Assembly (NCBI GenBank): GCA_034008185.1
Contig: CM067082.1
Coordinates: forward strand, 98,761,311-98,825,310
Length of the DNA: 64,000 bases
Reading direction: 5' to 3'
Origin: Gorsachius magnificus
Lineage: Eukaryota; Chordata; Aves; Pelecaniformes; Ardeidae
Part shown: piece by piece, positions 13,980 to 26,221 of the stretch
How positions within the stretch are numbered: the first letter of the stretch is position 1
Layout: each line of letters opens with the position of its first letter
Position numbers and translations under genes: made by a program
Notes under the pieces: generated by a model
Told to the model about the DNA's origin: nothing
Database searches by the model: none
The model's input: only the letters and a program-made list of their open reading frames with translations

Positions 13980-14900
13980 GCTGTCCCGGGGCCGGGCGGC
14001 AGAGCGGGGGCCGCGGGGCTGCGGGAGGACAAGCCCGAGAAGCCGGGGTCTAAAAGTCCGCGGAACGGGAGGGAAAAGCAGGGGCGGCCACGGAGGCGGC
14101 CCCGGCCATGCGGGGGCCGCGGTCACAGGGGAGGGCAGGGAGACGGAAGGGAGGGCCGGGCCGGCACGGGGAGCGAGGGAGGGAGAGGGGGAGCGGGCAG
14201 GCCGGCAGGCGGGCAGATCCGGCGGGGCCAGGGCAGGCGGGCAGCCGGCGGGGCGGGCTCCCGCGCCCCTACGGGGGCGATGCATTTTGAATGCGCAGTT
14301 AGCGGCCTCCCCGCTCCGACCCGTCCCGCCGTTCCTGGGGCCGGATCTGCGAGCGGGCCGGTCAGCAGCTCCCGCCGCCTCCCTCGCCCCGGAGCCAGGT
14401 GCGCGCCGGGCAGAAGAAAGGCGGGCGGGCAGGCCGGGCCCCCGGCCGCCGCCCGGCGCGGGGCCCGCGGCGGGGGGCGCGCGGAGGGAAGGGGCCTCCC
14501 CCCCCGGGGGGAAGGGGCCCCCCGGGGCCGCTCCCTCCCTCCTCCCCCCCGGGGAAGAGCTGCGGCAGGCGGGGCGGGCTGGGCGCCGGCTCCCGGCAGC
14601 GGGTAGCGGGACCGGGGCCTCGGCTCCTCCGCGGAGCCTGCCCAACGGCGGGAGGGCGGTGGCGCGGGAGGTGGCCGGCCGACCGCCATCTCCTCGGCCG
14701 CCAGGCCCCTACCTTGCCCCAGGGATCATCGCTTCGACCCCCCCAAAGTTAGTCCAGTGCCAGAAGAGCTGTCGGATGTGTTTCAGGATGACACCGTCAG
14801 GCGCGATGAGACTTCCTTCCATCCAGAACTAAGCAGCTGCTTTTGTATTAGCGAGAAACACGGGTTCCTAGCGTGTCCCGGACATACTGAGCTGCGCCAT
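13980..14900. promoter_or_regulatory. CpG island, probable promoter
   Basis: GC content and CpG density jump sharply from about 13980 and fall away after about 14900, against AT-rich flanks. Several rows carry 8 or more CpGs per 60 bases. GC-box (Sp1-type) cores occur on both strands, for example ggggcggcc near 14085 and gggcggg at 14251. There is no clear TATA box. In birds such an island marks the start of a gene. I cannot tell the direction: both strands hold long GC-driven open frames (up to 304 aa), which at this composition carry no information. A splice-donor-like caggtgcgcg lies on the plus strand near 14396, and a minus-strand aaggtagggg lies at 14704-14713. Runs of G such as 13987-14025 could form G-quadruplexes. 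Confidence 0.85.
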
Positions 14901-17446
14901 GCCCAGTCTGGGAGCCCGAGTGGATGGTACAGCTGTGCATTAACAGCTTGTCCTTGTTGAGCAAGTGGTAAACCAAGCTGCGAGGCTCCGTTCTGAATTA
15001 CTCACGTAAAGAGTCATTAGCTCAAGGTGAACATTGCATTGAAAACTTTGATGGTGATGAAAGTGCAGCTGTCATAGTTAGAAATCTTTCTGTAATTGTG
15101 ATTTTCAGATTAATAAGAAAACAACTTGGAAAACAACATTGCAAAGAACAGGGTAGAAATTGAAAGAAAGGAAGTTTTATTGTTCAGCTGTGGACTGGCT
15201 GGAAGATGTGTGAAGGTACTTGGTCTGACTGATTTTGGGATAAGAGTTGCTGGAACTTGTTCGCTATCTGTGAACAAATTTGAGCAAAAATACCTAGTAT
15301 AGGTAACTTTAATTTATGATGATAAAATATAAACTTCCTAGCATATTTGCACCACCTTCATGTGGATAGCAAGTGGGGCAGTCAATTTTTCTTTTTAACA
15401 GTATGAAATGGATGATGCAAAATCATACTGAAATTTAGACAGGTTTCAGAAAAGTAATGTTTTGGAGTCAGTCCTGCTTATTTATTCCTGAGGGCTGTGG
15501 AATTACATTCCTGGAGCTGTGCTGCAAAGGAAAAGAATGGGGTTTGCATATCCTTGGTATTGTGCTACGCCAAGGTTTTCTGTGCTGTACTCATCATAAA
15601 CCACCCAGGTTTTCCCTGCCGAGATGAAGTCAGATTCTGCTCTGAATTATACCAGGAGACATTTAAAGCAATTCTAACACAGGCATAAGTTCTTACCCTT
15701 TACATTAGTATAAAGAGTTCAACCCAAAGAATGCAGTAGCTTCATAGGAAAGGAAAGAGAAAGGGGGAAGCAATAGAAAGAAGATTTCTTTGCTCTGCAA
15801 AATGCTTGACTTGCACCTGGCTCCACCAGCTGTACACCATTTTTGAAAATTGGCCTTCTCAAAGCTAATGGCCCTTAGTCACCTAAGTGCTTGAAAAATT
15901 ATTTCCCTGTATAATAATGCTTTACTGCAGCACAGCCTACTGAAGTGGACACAAGCAAAGCCATTGACACAGCTCTTCTAATGAAAAAGTGCTGGCTAAG
16001 CACCTGAGAAGCACTGTCTGAGGAACTAGTTTAATGTGGAGCAGGGACACTGTTTCAGTCAGCTGGGTGGCATCACAGCACTTATATTAATCTTGCCCAT
16101 GTAGACATTCTTTGCAAATACTGTTCCTAGGCATGACTAAATTTCTGGCTTGGTAACATACATGAGTTGTACTAGAGGAGAGTTCGTGTTAGTCATGCTG
16201 GATGCTGCATCAGCATGGCCAGTTCTGCATAGTGTGTTAAAGACTGGGGAGAGTGAGGGCAACCAAAATAGTCTGTGGGAGACAGGAACCAAGTCCAAAG
16301 GAGGGTGGACTCATCATAAAAAATAAGGACTGATTTTTCAGTCTTGGAAAGTTAAGTTTTAATGCTGTATTTCACAGCAGTTGTATTTACACAGAGGTAA
16401 ACCTATCATTGTTTTAAAATCCTAAAACAAGGGGACAATAGAGCCATGGATAAGCAAAGAAAGTGGAAGAGAAATTACAGGAAAGGAGGAAAATACGGGG
16501 AGAAGGAAGGTCTGAATTAGCACCATCCTGCACTAGACTGAGGTTTTTTTGCTTTTGTAATTAAATGCAGTACCAGCTTTAGATGGGACAGTTTGGAGCG
16601 TTAAAGGTTGTTTCTTTTTTTCCCCCTATGGTTGCATTATGATTTGAATACACTTTAAAAAAGGCGAGGCATGGTTCTCTGACTTTATTCATGACAGTAG
16701 CGCAGTTGGCACTCTGAAAAGGTAGGCCATGAAAAAATCCTCACTAGATGATTTAGACACGGTGCAAAACACCACTCATTCATACACCCATTGAAAGAAT
16801 TCCAATATCAGGATAAGTGGTCACAGAGAGAGAACGGAATTGAATGCCAAAATAAGTTTTACCAAATTACTCATAGCGGGATGGCTAATGCATTTTAAAT
16901 TGTCCAATGGAATTGATGTACTTCACATGAAAGGAGAGAAGCTTCCCCTAGAGACTGAGGCAGCCAAAATTTCAAGGACAGACTTCATGAGAGAAATCCA
17001 CTCTGTTTTTACTGAAGTGAGTTTGCAGTGCTGCTGAGAGGGTCCTGTTTTGAAAGTAACTTGCAGGTTTTGCACTTGTTGCATCAGCAATGAATCAGCA
17101 CACATCAAGCAAGAAAATTATCATGACAATGTTTGCTGTCGGTGTGAGTAGGAAGCTCGGTTGGCAAAAGAAGAAAAGCCTGAGTCATTCAAAGACACAG
17201 AGGTGCAGTGGCTGCTAGTTTATTACTGCTGTCAGGAGGCTGAACAGATGGGGAGGGGTACTTTCCGTATTAGTTATATCTACTGTGATAGTCTGAAAAC
17301 AGTAATTGTGTCACCTCCTCAATAAAGCCTGGAGGAGAGGCTAAGGGTAGATGATAACCATATTTTTTGCCACATTCTTAGCAAATATGAGTTCCATTGT
17401 GCTGCCAGTGCACCAGTGACTCAGGCTGGCAAAACAAAGAGGGGGG

Positions 17447-17472
17447 GAGAGAGAGAGAGAGAGAGAGAGAGA
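17447..17472. repeat. (GA)13 microsatellite
   Basis: Thirteen perfect GA units directly after a run of seven G. The whole purine tract runs from 17438 to 17475. Confidence 0.95.
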
Positions 17473-20400
17473 AAATATTGCAAAAGTGTTTAACCAAACA
17501 ACATGACAAATTTGCTTTTTGGAATTTACTGACTCTGTAAGATATGCAAAAGTAGTGAATGCGGTCAAACACACCACATGATGATGTCTTATATAAACTG
17601 CAGACAGCTTGAATATAAACAGGTATTTCTTTGTTTATGATACTGACTGAAAAGAAAAAAAAAAAAAAACCAACCAAAACACACCACTGTATTAGACTTC
17701 AGCTTGTAAATAATAGTTTTGAACAACTAGATAAAATTCCTGTATGACAGTAGCTAGCCTGGATACAAATTTCTCTGAGATGCTGAGATTGTTACTACTG
17801 TTCATAAAGAATATACAAAGAGAGGACAGATAACAGCAGACAGGTCACTGCTAGATTTGTAAATGTCCTAAAAGTTAGTGTAAAGACTGTGCTACAGAGA
17901 TTCTGAGTGTATTTATACTTTTTAATCAGTGGTAAGGTACTTAGTATTTTGAACTCCTTCACTTAGGCTCAGTGAGCTCACAAAATGAGAACGAATTCTG
18001 AAACTCTCGCTCAAAAGACCTCTTCCAAAACTATTCTAGATAACAAAATTTTGCACTACAACTTCTGTTAAAGTACAGGAGTTAGATGTCAACTGATCAA
18101 TGTGCTTTTCACTAACCAATACATTTATCTGATGAATTACAGCAGAGTTTTAAGGTTACATTATAAAATGTAACTTAATGTAACTACCAAATGTTTTCAG
18201 TTCTCAATGTGTTTAATGAATTTACATATGAAGTAGAACTCTGATTTGTGCATCTGACTTTTGTTAAAGGTATGAGAACATTAACTATTATTATTTTAAT
18301 CTAGGCTACTAATTCCAATGCTTCTTATTTTTAAGTATGCAACCAGTTAGTGAAAGCGATGAAGGGAGACTGCTATTTCCTTTCTGCCAGGAAAATTCTT
18401 TGGATGCTGTGAGGACAAAGAAAACGTTAATATGATTTGCATGGGGCCATAATATAATAGAGCTGCAAAAATATGTTGTTAATGGATAATTTGGCCTTCA
18501 GAATACGTCTAGATACAGAAAATCACTGGATATGTACAGCTTTAACTAATAATTTTGCACCTTGAAAGATCTGGGAAAATGTTACTCTGAGGGCCTGTGA
18601 AATTAAAATGAATTTGTTAAATGGGATCGGCTAAATTTGAAAGAGGTTATGAGGATATACAAGCTAGGTGGAGCAGGGAAGGATGAGATTTAGCAAGCTA
18701 CCAGTCTGAAAAAGTCACTTGAGAGCAGACTTAGGGCTAAGCTGATGGCACAGACTTTGCTGCACATGTGGGTCGGAGGTGTGCAACCAGAGCATTCCCA
18801 TCACACTTGGCAGTGCTAGTGGGTAGGGGAGTGCAACTGTCCTCCCTAGCCTGATAAATCTCCTGGTCTAAACATACAAAAAAGTTCAAGTGGTGTTTCC
18901 TAAACTCAGAGGGTTTATTTTGTTTTGTTTTTCCACAGAAATGTGCTGGATAGATACAGCCTGATAGAGTTAGGGATTTGATGATGTGAAGGTGGGCCTG
19001 CTAGCATCTGCTTTTAAGCCTATGTGTTTTCATCAGATTTGATGCTAGTGTGTTACAATATTTTCCTTGTTCATGGAAAGAAATTCCCTGAGCACCAGGG
19101 TGGAGGTTATCACATGCCTGACTGGGATACCCCATCAGGGTGTAACTGAAATACTCAGACCCCTAGATAAAGAATTCTTATAGTCCAAAAGCAATTTTAG
19201 TTCTGTGCAGGCGCAGGCAGCACCAACAGCTCTGACTCACACACCTGAATCTGCCATGAGGAAGGGTGGATGTCTGGAAGACCATTTCACACTTGTTTCC
19301 AGCCAGCTGTGGTGAAAGCAACACACTTTCTTCACTGTCCTTCTTCCCTGAGAACAGATGAAGGCTCCTAAGAAATTTAATAGAGCCAAATGCTATTAGA
19401 CTTATTCTCAAATTCATTTTTTTGGAGCCTGAAAGCCAGAATTTCACAGGTAATATTTTTACAGTGTATGGCTATAGCTAAGAGGTGTCCTCAGCTCTGG
19501 ATTTTTTTGTATTGGGAAGCAAGCTGTACATTAATATGATGGATTTAAACTGAAGTCACTGTATATATGTTGTGCACCTCACACATAAAAATCTATTCCA
19601 AAGCTTGTAAATGCCTAAGTGAAAATAATGAGGTTCAGCAAAAGCTCATCAGTCAAACTTCTAGGGAGTTTGTGTGATATGTGTAAGGTGCATGCTTGAG
19701 TAAGGATTTTTCTTGCTACAAGTTAGGATGATGTGTTTGAAATTTATCTTGTGACCTGGTAAAGAGGCACGGAGTTTTCTGGATACTCTGCATTTACACA
19801 GTGGATAAGGACCCCTTAATGCATGGGGTTTTTTCATCTTCCTTAATAGACATAATACTGGGTATTCAGTCACACATCCTCAAGTCTTGATGGCAGATAC
19901 TCTTTCCCAATATCTGGGAGATTTAGAGGCCAAATTTCAGTCTTTTTGTGTATCAAAAGCATGTACCAGAAGAGATTTTCTATGCACCCCATACGTTCTT
20001 GTAAGCTGGATTATCACAATGATATTTTTCTACCTCCAGGAAGCAGCTTAAAATATTTTCCTACCGTTTTTGTCTTTAAAAAGATATTTCTAAGCATTCT
20101 TTTGTATCATCATCAAGCTTACCGCTAGAAGCCAATGAAAACTATTCTCTTTTCCCTGTGAAACAGGACAAAGTTTTGCCCATTACCTAACCAAACTGCA
20201 TTTTCAGAAGTCTTATTCTCTCAAGGCCCTCCAAGAGTTTTCTATTTGAGTCTGGCATTAACTAATTCAAGGCAGAATGCTTTGAATTACATCTTTTTGA
20301 TTAAATTCTTACTAGTCTTTTTCTTTTCCAGGAAAAGGTCTGTGTGGATAATTGTTTTCAGAAATTGTTACAGATCATGGCAGATGCAAATGTTCACAGT

Positions 20401-20800
20401 TTTTTTTCCAGCTTAAAAACTCTCTATGTCCGTCTTTCCTTCCCTTTTCTGTCCCCCTTCCCCTCCTAAATCTTTAGTTTGTGTGATACAAAACATTTCA
20501 TTTGACCTGAAAGGGAAGTTTGTACTAGAAAGTGAATTGTTTTCTTTTCTATCATCAGAGTGAGAGTATTATCCTCAGTTTTTTCTTTCTCTAAGGGGAT
20601 CTATAAATTTGCCTCACTTAGCAGGAGAATGCTCTTCCCATGTAGTACTAGACTTTGGTTATATTAGCACGAGCCTTACTGTGTTTTCCAGAAGTGAAAA
20701 AGAGTGGGGAGCTATTACGCTGTTCAGCTGGCAGGTGGGACCTCCAGCTTGTAGGTTCAAATTTGCTAATAGTTTGAGATTACTAAGATACAGCTCTCTC

Positions 20801-20818
20801 TTTTTTTTTTTTTTTTTT
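20801..20818. repeat. T18 homopolymer after CT-rich lead-in
   Basis: Eighteen T preceded by ctctctc and followed by cag. On the plus strand this has the form of a very strong 3' splice acceptor (pyrimidine tract then cag at 20819-20821). The sequence after it opens for only a few codons of no recognisable family, so I list it as a simple repeat. Confidence 0.8.
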
Positions 20819-21269
20819 CAGCTAATACATTTGCCCAAACCAGCAAGGAGTTGCCATTGCCATGAGTGCTAAGAGAAAGCAGTGTTTTGAAGGCTGACAT
20901 AAGGAATACATGCTGGCTATAATCTTTATTATTCATATGCATTACCTCTCCAGAAGCACAAAATATCCTCTTGTGTCTTTCAATTTCCATACCTAATGTC
21001 AGGTAGAGAGTCTTAAAACAAAGCAAAACTGAGATTAAGTGTTTAAGTGGTATCAGCTACTTCTGTGCTGGTTTGTTGGTCTTAATGATTAGCATCAAAT
21101 CTGCCAATTATTGGTCACTATGACAGCATAGACTTAAGGAAGCAATACAATCACTGCTAATAATGCCTGTATGATACTGTATTGCAGTACAAATACTTGT
21201 ATTTGGTAAAGGTTGCATGGCTGTATTGAACATCTCTTGCTTTTTCTAGCAGATCCATTTTCCTCAATA

Positions 21270-21594
21270 GAATCATAGAATCGTTTAGGTTGGAAAAGAC
21301 CTTTAAGATCATCAAGTCCAACCGTTAACCTAACCCTGCCATCCCACCACTAAACCATGTCCCTAAGCACCTTGTCTACCCGTCTTTTAAATACCTCCAG
21401 GGATGGGAACTCCACCACTTCCCCGGGCAGCCCATTCCAGTGCCTGACAACCCTTTCTGTGAAGAAATTTTTCCTAATGTCTAGCCTAAACCTGCCCTGC
21501 CGCAACTTCAGACCATTTCCTCTTGTCCTATTGTCCATTACCAGTGAGAAGAGGCCGACCCTCACCTTGCTACTGCCTCCTTTCAGGTAGTTGT
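21270..21594 (-). mobile_element. CR1 LINE, 3' end fragment (subfamily with 'VLRDMV' C-terminus)
   Basis: Antisense CR1. It has the tail at 21270 (plus-strand aatcatagaatcg), a 3' UTR, and a still open C-terminal ORF2 piece at 21350-21565 with landmarks '[19 protein letters not shown]', '[19 protein letters not shown]' and a 'VLRDMV' end. The ending differs from the 'LSNLI' ending of the copies at 9.8 and 45 kb, so it belongs to another CR1 subfamily, the same type as the copy at 46.7 kb. It is truncated at about 21594. Confidence 0.94.
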
Positions 21595-22414
21595 TTCAGT
21601 CAAGAATGTTTTGCTAAGCTCATAAGTGATTGTTCCCCATTTTAAAGCTTTTTTCCTGCTTTTCAGCTGAGTACAGTTTTCTCCCTCACTCTGAGAACCT
21701 CTGTTGCTTGGACTAGTGAGAGGCAGCAGGTGTGGTTTTGCCCTTATTGTTCCTTCTTGGGGTGGTTGCAAGCGAAGATACAGGAAATATAAAACAAAGT
21801 GGGAAAGGGATATATTGGTTGTGTACAGTATTTGAACATACTGTGAAGAAGCTACCAATATCTACAGCTTTTCTTTTTAGTGGAAAATCTGAGTTCAGGA
21901 TTGTCCACTATTGCAAGTAAATCAGTCTTGGGCTCACTGTCTATCATGAATGTTTGTATGAATGAGAAGAGAGATCACCTGTGCTTGCACATTCAAAATT
22001 AACTGAAAGAATCTATCAGTTTCAGATGATACTCCAGTGCTCTCTGCTTTTTGTGCTGTGAACATTTGATGGAAGGTAAGAAACTTTTGCAGAAATCACA
22101 CTGTTTGTCAAAAAGAAGACCAACCTCTGCATGTGGAAGACAGGCAGTGCCACATCCATATATTGAATAAAAAGGCAGTCTAAGAATACCGCACAAATAC
22201 AGTAATCTTTGTTTAATCTGCTCCTTTTATAGCCACCAGCCAATGTTAATACTGTCAAACACTCTTGCTGGCTGTATCACCAAGAATGCCACAGGACAGT
22301 AGTTCTCTTCAAGATTTCTGATTTTGCTCTTCTCTGCCAGGTGTCTGTCAGTTGAACAACTGTTGCTTCAGATTACTGCAGCAGAGTGAATTCCAGCATG
22401 AGAAGACAAAAGAA
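21595..22414. other. Short unique noncoding stretch
   Basis: No gene, RNA gene or repeat recognised. The few open frames (up to 91 aa) are chance-like. Confidence 0.5.
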
Positions 22415-22475
22415 GAATTGAGTTGAGTTAGAAAGGACCTACAATGATCACCTAGTCCAACTCCCTGGCCACTTT
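22415..22475 (-). mobile_element. CR1 LINE scrap (extreme 3' end)
   Basis: About 60 bases keep the antisense CR1 3' UTR pattern: gttagaaaggacctacaat, then cctagtccaactccctggc. The tail octamers have decayed away. Its poor preservation suggests an old insertion. Confidence 0.7.
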
Positions 22476-25400
22476 AATAGTTCTAAGGCAAGACGTGGAG
22501 ACTTTCTGCAATGTACTATCATGACATTGTAAGTGGAGCACAAAGACAAATTATGTCTCTTTGGATGGAAGATAAGCAAATGTCTACCTTGTTCCCAACT
22601 TCAAGGTATTTTAAATTCCAGACCTGAGAATAAAGGCACAAGTCTGCTCTGGGAATTCATAATGAGAAGAAGATGGTGGTAACTCTTTTTGCTTCTGCAT
22701 CATTTTGAGATTAAATACTTTCAATCAGAAATGGTCTCTTTCTGCTAATGCCTCTGCTGTGTACTGTGGGAAATCATGCACTGAGCCAGACACTGCCTTT
22801 TCTTTGTCCATCATCTTCTTCACTGGGCTGAAGGTTTCTCTTGGGCCTTAGATCCAAGATTCAGCACTGGTTTTACTTGTTAGAGCTCGCTCTCTGTAGG
22901 AGTTTTGACAGACTAAAAGACAACCTTGGTTATGCTTCTCTTTATTTTGAGCATCAGCTAACCTGCTCCTAAGGAAGCAAAACTGTAAGCTTCATGGATG
23001 TTTTGTAAAAGATGTATTCCTCTCATTTTTTCTTCTGCAGTGGTTTGATCTTTTGCCAGGGTGTATCTAGAGGCAGCTGTTCACAGACACAGCATGCATA
23101 GTGAAGCAACCTGAAGTTCCGTGTGAGCATTTTTCATACTGGCAGCCTGCTTTTTGGGCTTCACTTGTGCAATTGTTTCTCACATGATTTCTATGTGAAG
23201 TGGGGAGAAGAAGGAAGAGGAGTCTCACAGGAGCTCCCTGCTCCTGCAAGTCACAGCTCAGCTTTTCACAGGCAGCAGATTCCAACCAAGGGTTTCTCCT
23301 TGTCGCATGCTTACTCAGGCTGAAACTTCACACCTTCCAAGGCTTGCTTTCCTTCCTTGGATCCCTTTTAGGTGCTTCACTGGACACACGCTCTTGTGAA
23401 TTAGTTTCTTCTCTCAGATCAGTGTCGGGTTTAGCCACTGTACACAGCATTCTGCCAAGCAGGAAGGTCTCATGAGGAGCATCCTAAGAGATTGATCATA
23501 ATGGATTTAAAAGCTGACAAGCTTGTGGTTTTCCTTCAGTGCCATGATACATGCTTAAAGCTTATGGTTTAGGTCTTGCTGTAGAGTTTTTGGTGGAATA
23601 ATAAAGGCAGAGGAAATATTAGTATCCCAACTTTTAACAAGTTTGACAGGTAAAACCAGAGAATTAAAATCATCACAAAGGGGATGATTAGTAGGACATT
23701 AAGGCATTAGCTGCATAGATCAGTGCATGGCATCAGAGTGACACAGATGTTGGCAGGCATGGTAAGAAGAGAGGTAGTTTGGGTGGTCAGGAAAAGAGGT
23801 GGTACCTGTAAAGCTCTCTGCAATGTAGCCTATGCCTCATGCCATGTGTTTCTCGAGCATAGAGATTTCAATCCATTGGCTCCTTTCCCCCATGGCCCGG
23901 CTCTTCTCCCAGCTAAGGAGGTCACTCTTTCTTGACCCTTTCCTTCTTGAGCCCACCCTTCCTTTTCAGTACCAACTCAGGACATGGTGGGAATTGGCAG
24001 CAAGCCATCCCTTCACGGCTTCTCCTCTTCCCTGCTCTGGCTTATGAACAGCTCTTGCAAGAGCTTTGTTGCTGTAGTTCCCTCCAGCTTGCCTCCCTTT
24101 GCCCTGGCTGTTTCGAACTGGTGTCCTCAGCACACGCCCTCCATTGGACTTAGCGGGACTGCTGGGATGGGAGGGTTTCTTTGCACTAACCCAGGAGATA
24201 GGGATAGAGATAGGGATTGGTGTAGACCTAGGCATAGGCACAGGGATGTGTGTGTTTGTGCATGTGTGTATTATTTTTTCCTGGTTGTTTCTAAGAGGTG
24301 ATGATGCTCATTTTCTAGCAGGAGTGGGCAGAGTGAGTAACCTTTTCTGCTGTTGATTTCCATGGGAATAATGGTGTTTTGCCTAAAAGAACAGTTTGTT
24401 CAGGCAGACACAAACGTTTTCTCATTTCACATAGGAACCCTGCTGGGGCTGTCTTCTGCAGCCTACAGCAACCTCTCCAGTAACAAACTCGGTGGCTTTC
24501 CCTGGCCACTCAAGGCCGCTCAAGAAAGAAGCCTGATGGGAGAGAGACCAACAGTCCTTCTGCATTTCAAGGATGGGAACAAACTTGCTGAGCTGATCTG
24601 TTCTCAATCTGTCAATCTCTAACCCATCTAGAGTAACCTTCAGGGATATTTAGCTGAGGTTCTAACAACCTATCTACACAAGTGAGTCAGTTACTTGTTT
24701 TTCTCGAGTGTTGCAGGGAAAACCTGCTCTGTCCATGCAGCTTAAAGCAAAGTGGGATCCAAGCTCTTTCTTGATCTGTCAACACCAGGAAGCTAAGCAG
24801 CAGTCAGGGAAGTGTGGCATTCAAGAGCAATAGGAGTAGTACAACAGGTAAACCCCGAAACTAGACCAGCATTCCTAAACACCAGCAAATTTCTCAGCAC
24901 CCTCTGTAGCAAATGGAAAAGAGATTTCTCAAGTGCTACAAGCCTTTCCATTGGAAAGGCAAGCATTGTGCAAAGCCCTGCTGAGAACTCTGCTGTACCA
25001 CTAGGGACCTTTCTCATTCCTTGGCTCCAAGAAAGATCAATTCCATCTGGGTTGAAGGCAGACAAAGACTAAGTGGTTGATTAGGTGCCTGGAGGGCCTA
25101 CAGAAGACGGTGACTAGCAGGAGCAAGACAAAGGCTGAGAGGGCTGCCATCACTTTCCAGGAAGATATCAAGGGTGAAGGCCAAAAAGGGAGAACAGCTC
25201 TTGAAGCGCAAAGAAAAAATGGTCAAGAAGGCCAAACAATTTGGGACCACTTTCCAAGAGGATGACCTCTCCAGAAGCAGGGTGGAAGCAAATATCCCTT
25301 GTGCATTGGTAAGGAATGGTGAGAAAAGCCTGCCTGCTCTCTAAGCCTATGCAAAGTTCCTGCAGGGAGAACCCAAAGGTTTTCTTTCACCTCTGGTATC

Positions 25401-25480
25401 TCTACATCCAGAGGAATGTATAGGGTAGAAATGTCCTTCTTTCCGTAGCCTAAACATTCAGATGGCTTGACAGCGAGGCC
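22476..25480. other. Noncoding stretch before the TATA unit
   Basis: Moderate GC content, rising towards 25.5 kb. Open frames up to about 105 aa occur on both strands, overlap each other, and look like no family I know. The only repeat noted is the degenerate GATAGG/TG tract near 24.2 kb. Confidence 0.45.
24195..24270. repeat. Degenerate (GATAGG)n then (TG)n simple repeat
   Basis: Gagatagggatagagatag-type hexamer variants run from 24195 to about 24246 and decay into aggcataggcacaggg. A TG-rich tract (gtgtgtgtttgtgcatgtgt) follows to about 24270. It is an imperfect, ageing microsatellite. Confidence 0.75.
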
Positions 25481-25591
25481 CAGCAGCTGTGTCAAGGGCA
25501 TGGCCACCAAGGGCAGGGACAGCCCCTGAGCCTCCTGGGCACAAGGCCGGCGCCCAAGGGCCATCCTCCAAAGGAGGCTGCGCGGAGGGGC

Positions 25592-25690
25592 ATTGGGTGG
25601 GGCTGCGCACGGGGGGCCCCGTCACCCCCATGTCACAGTGCCAGCACCCGGCAATGCAGCAGTCACAATGCCCCAGGGCACTATAAAAGG
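25592..25690 (+). promoter_or_regulatory. TATA promoter with inverted CCAAT and GC box
   Basis: A textbook RNA polymerase II core promoter layout. An inverted CCAAT box (ATTGG) lies at 25592-25596, overlapping a GC box (gggtggggc) at 25595-25603. The TATA box TATAAAAGG lies at 25682-25690. Transcription would start about 30 bases on, near 25712. The surroundings are GC-rich (25480-25720), unlike most of the window. All elements and spacings are seen directly; activity is inferred. Confidence 0.6.
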
Positions 25691-26221
25691 GGGCATCCTC
25701 CCCTGTCCCGCTGCCAGAGATGACCTGGGGGCAGCCCCAAGACATCTGAGAGGAAAACCTTGAGGAGTCGCTGGAATTCCTTGGAGGGGGCTGAGGGAGG
25801 AAGACTGGAAGAGGCTGCATGAGGCTGATGGAGGTTCTATGCTGCAAGGCCAGCTCCTGGTGGGGCCACCTTCAAAGCTAATCTGAGGAATGGAAATCCT
25901 TTTCAGCTGGACAGCCATGGCCAGACCAAGGGAATATCTTCTGAGGAGCACTGCAGAGCTCACTGTCCTCATCCCCTCTAGAGCCAGGGGCAGGAGCCAT
26001 AAGAAGTGGGGTGCAGAGGTGTTGCCAGGGGTGGCAGTGCTTTGGGGCACCCACTGGTGCCCTGCCAGGCACGGGAAGGATTCTTGCTCCCAAGGTCAAT
26101 CAGGCCGGGGGTCTTTGGCCACTCTGCAAGGCCCCTGAGATGGCTCCAGGTGGAGGGAGAAGAGGGCTGGGGCATCTCCTGGGAGGCATGACCAGGCGGT
26201 GGGACACAGAGGAGGCTGGTC

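Larger units (their letters stand above)
14901..21269. other. AT-rich noncoding stretch downstream of the CpG island
   Basis: No recognised coding exon, RNA gene or interspersed repeat. A (GA)n tract sits at 17447-17472 and an A-run at 17655-17669. A T-run, possibly the polypyrimidine part of a splice site, sits at 20801-20818. The small frames are not supported by composition or family resemblance. Confidence 0.5.

Noticed and set aside
13866..14832. Long overlapping open frames (up to 304 aa) on both strands in the CpG island
   Set aside because: Several overlapping frames are open at once, and the products are Gly/Arg/Pro/Ala-rich. This is what GC-rich DNA with few stop codons gives by chance.
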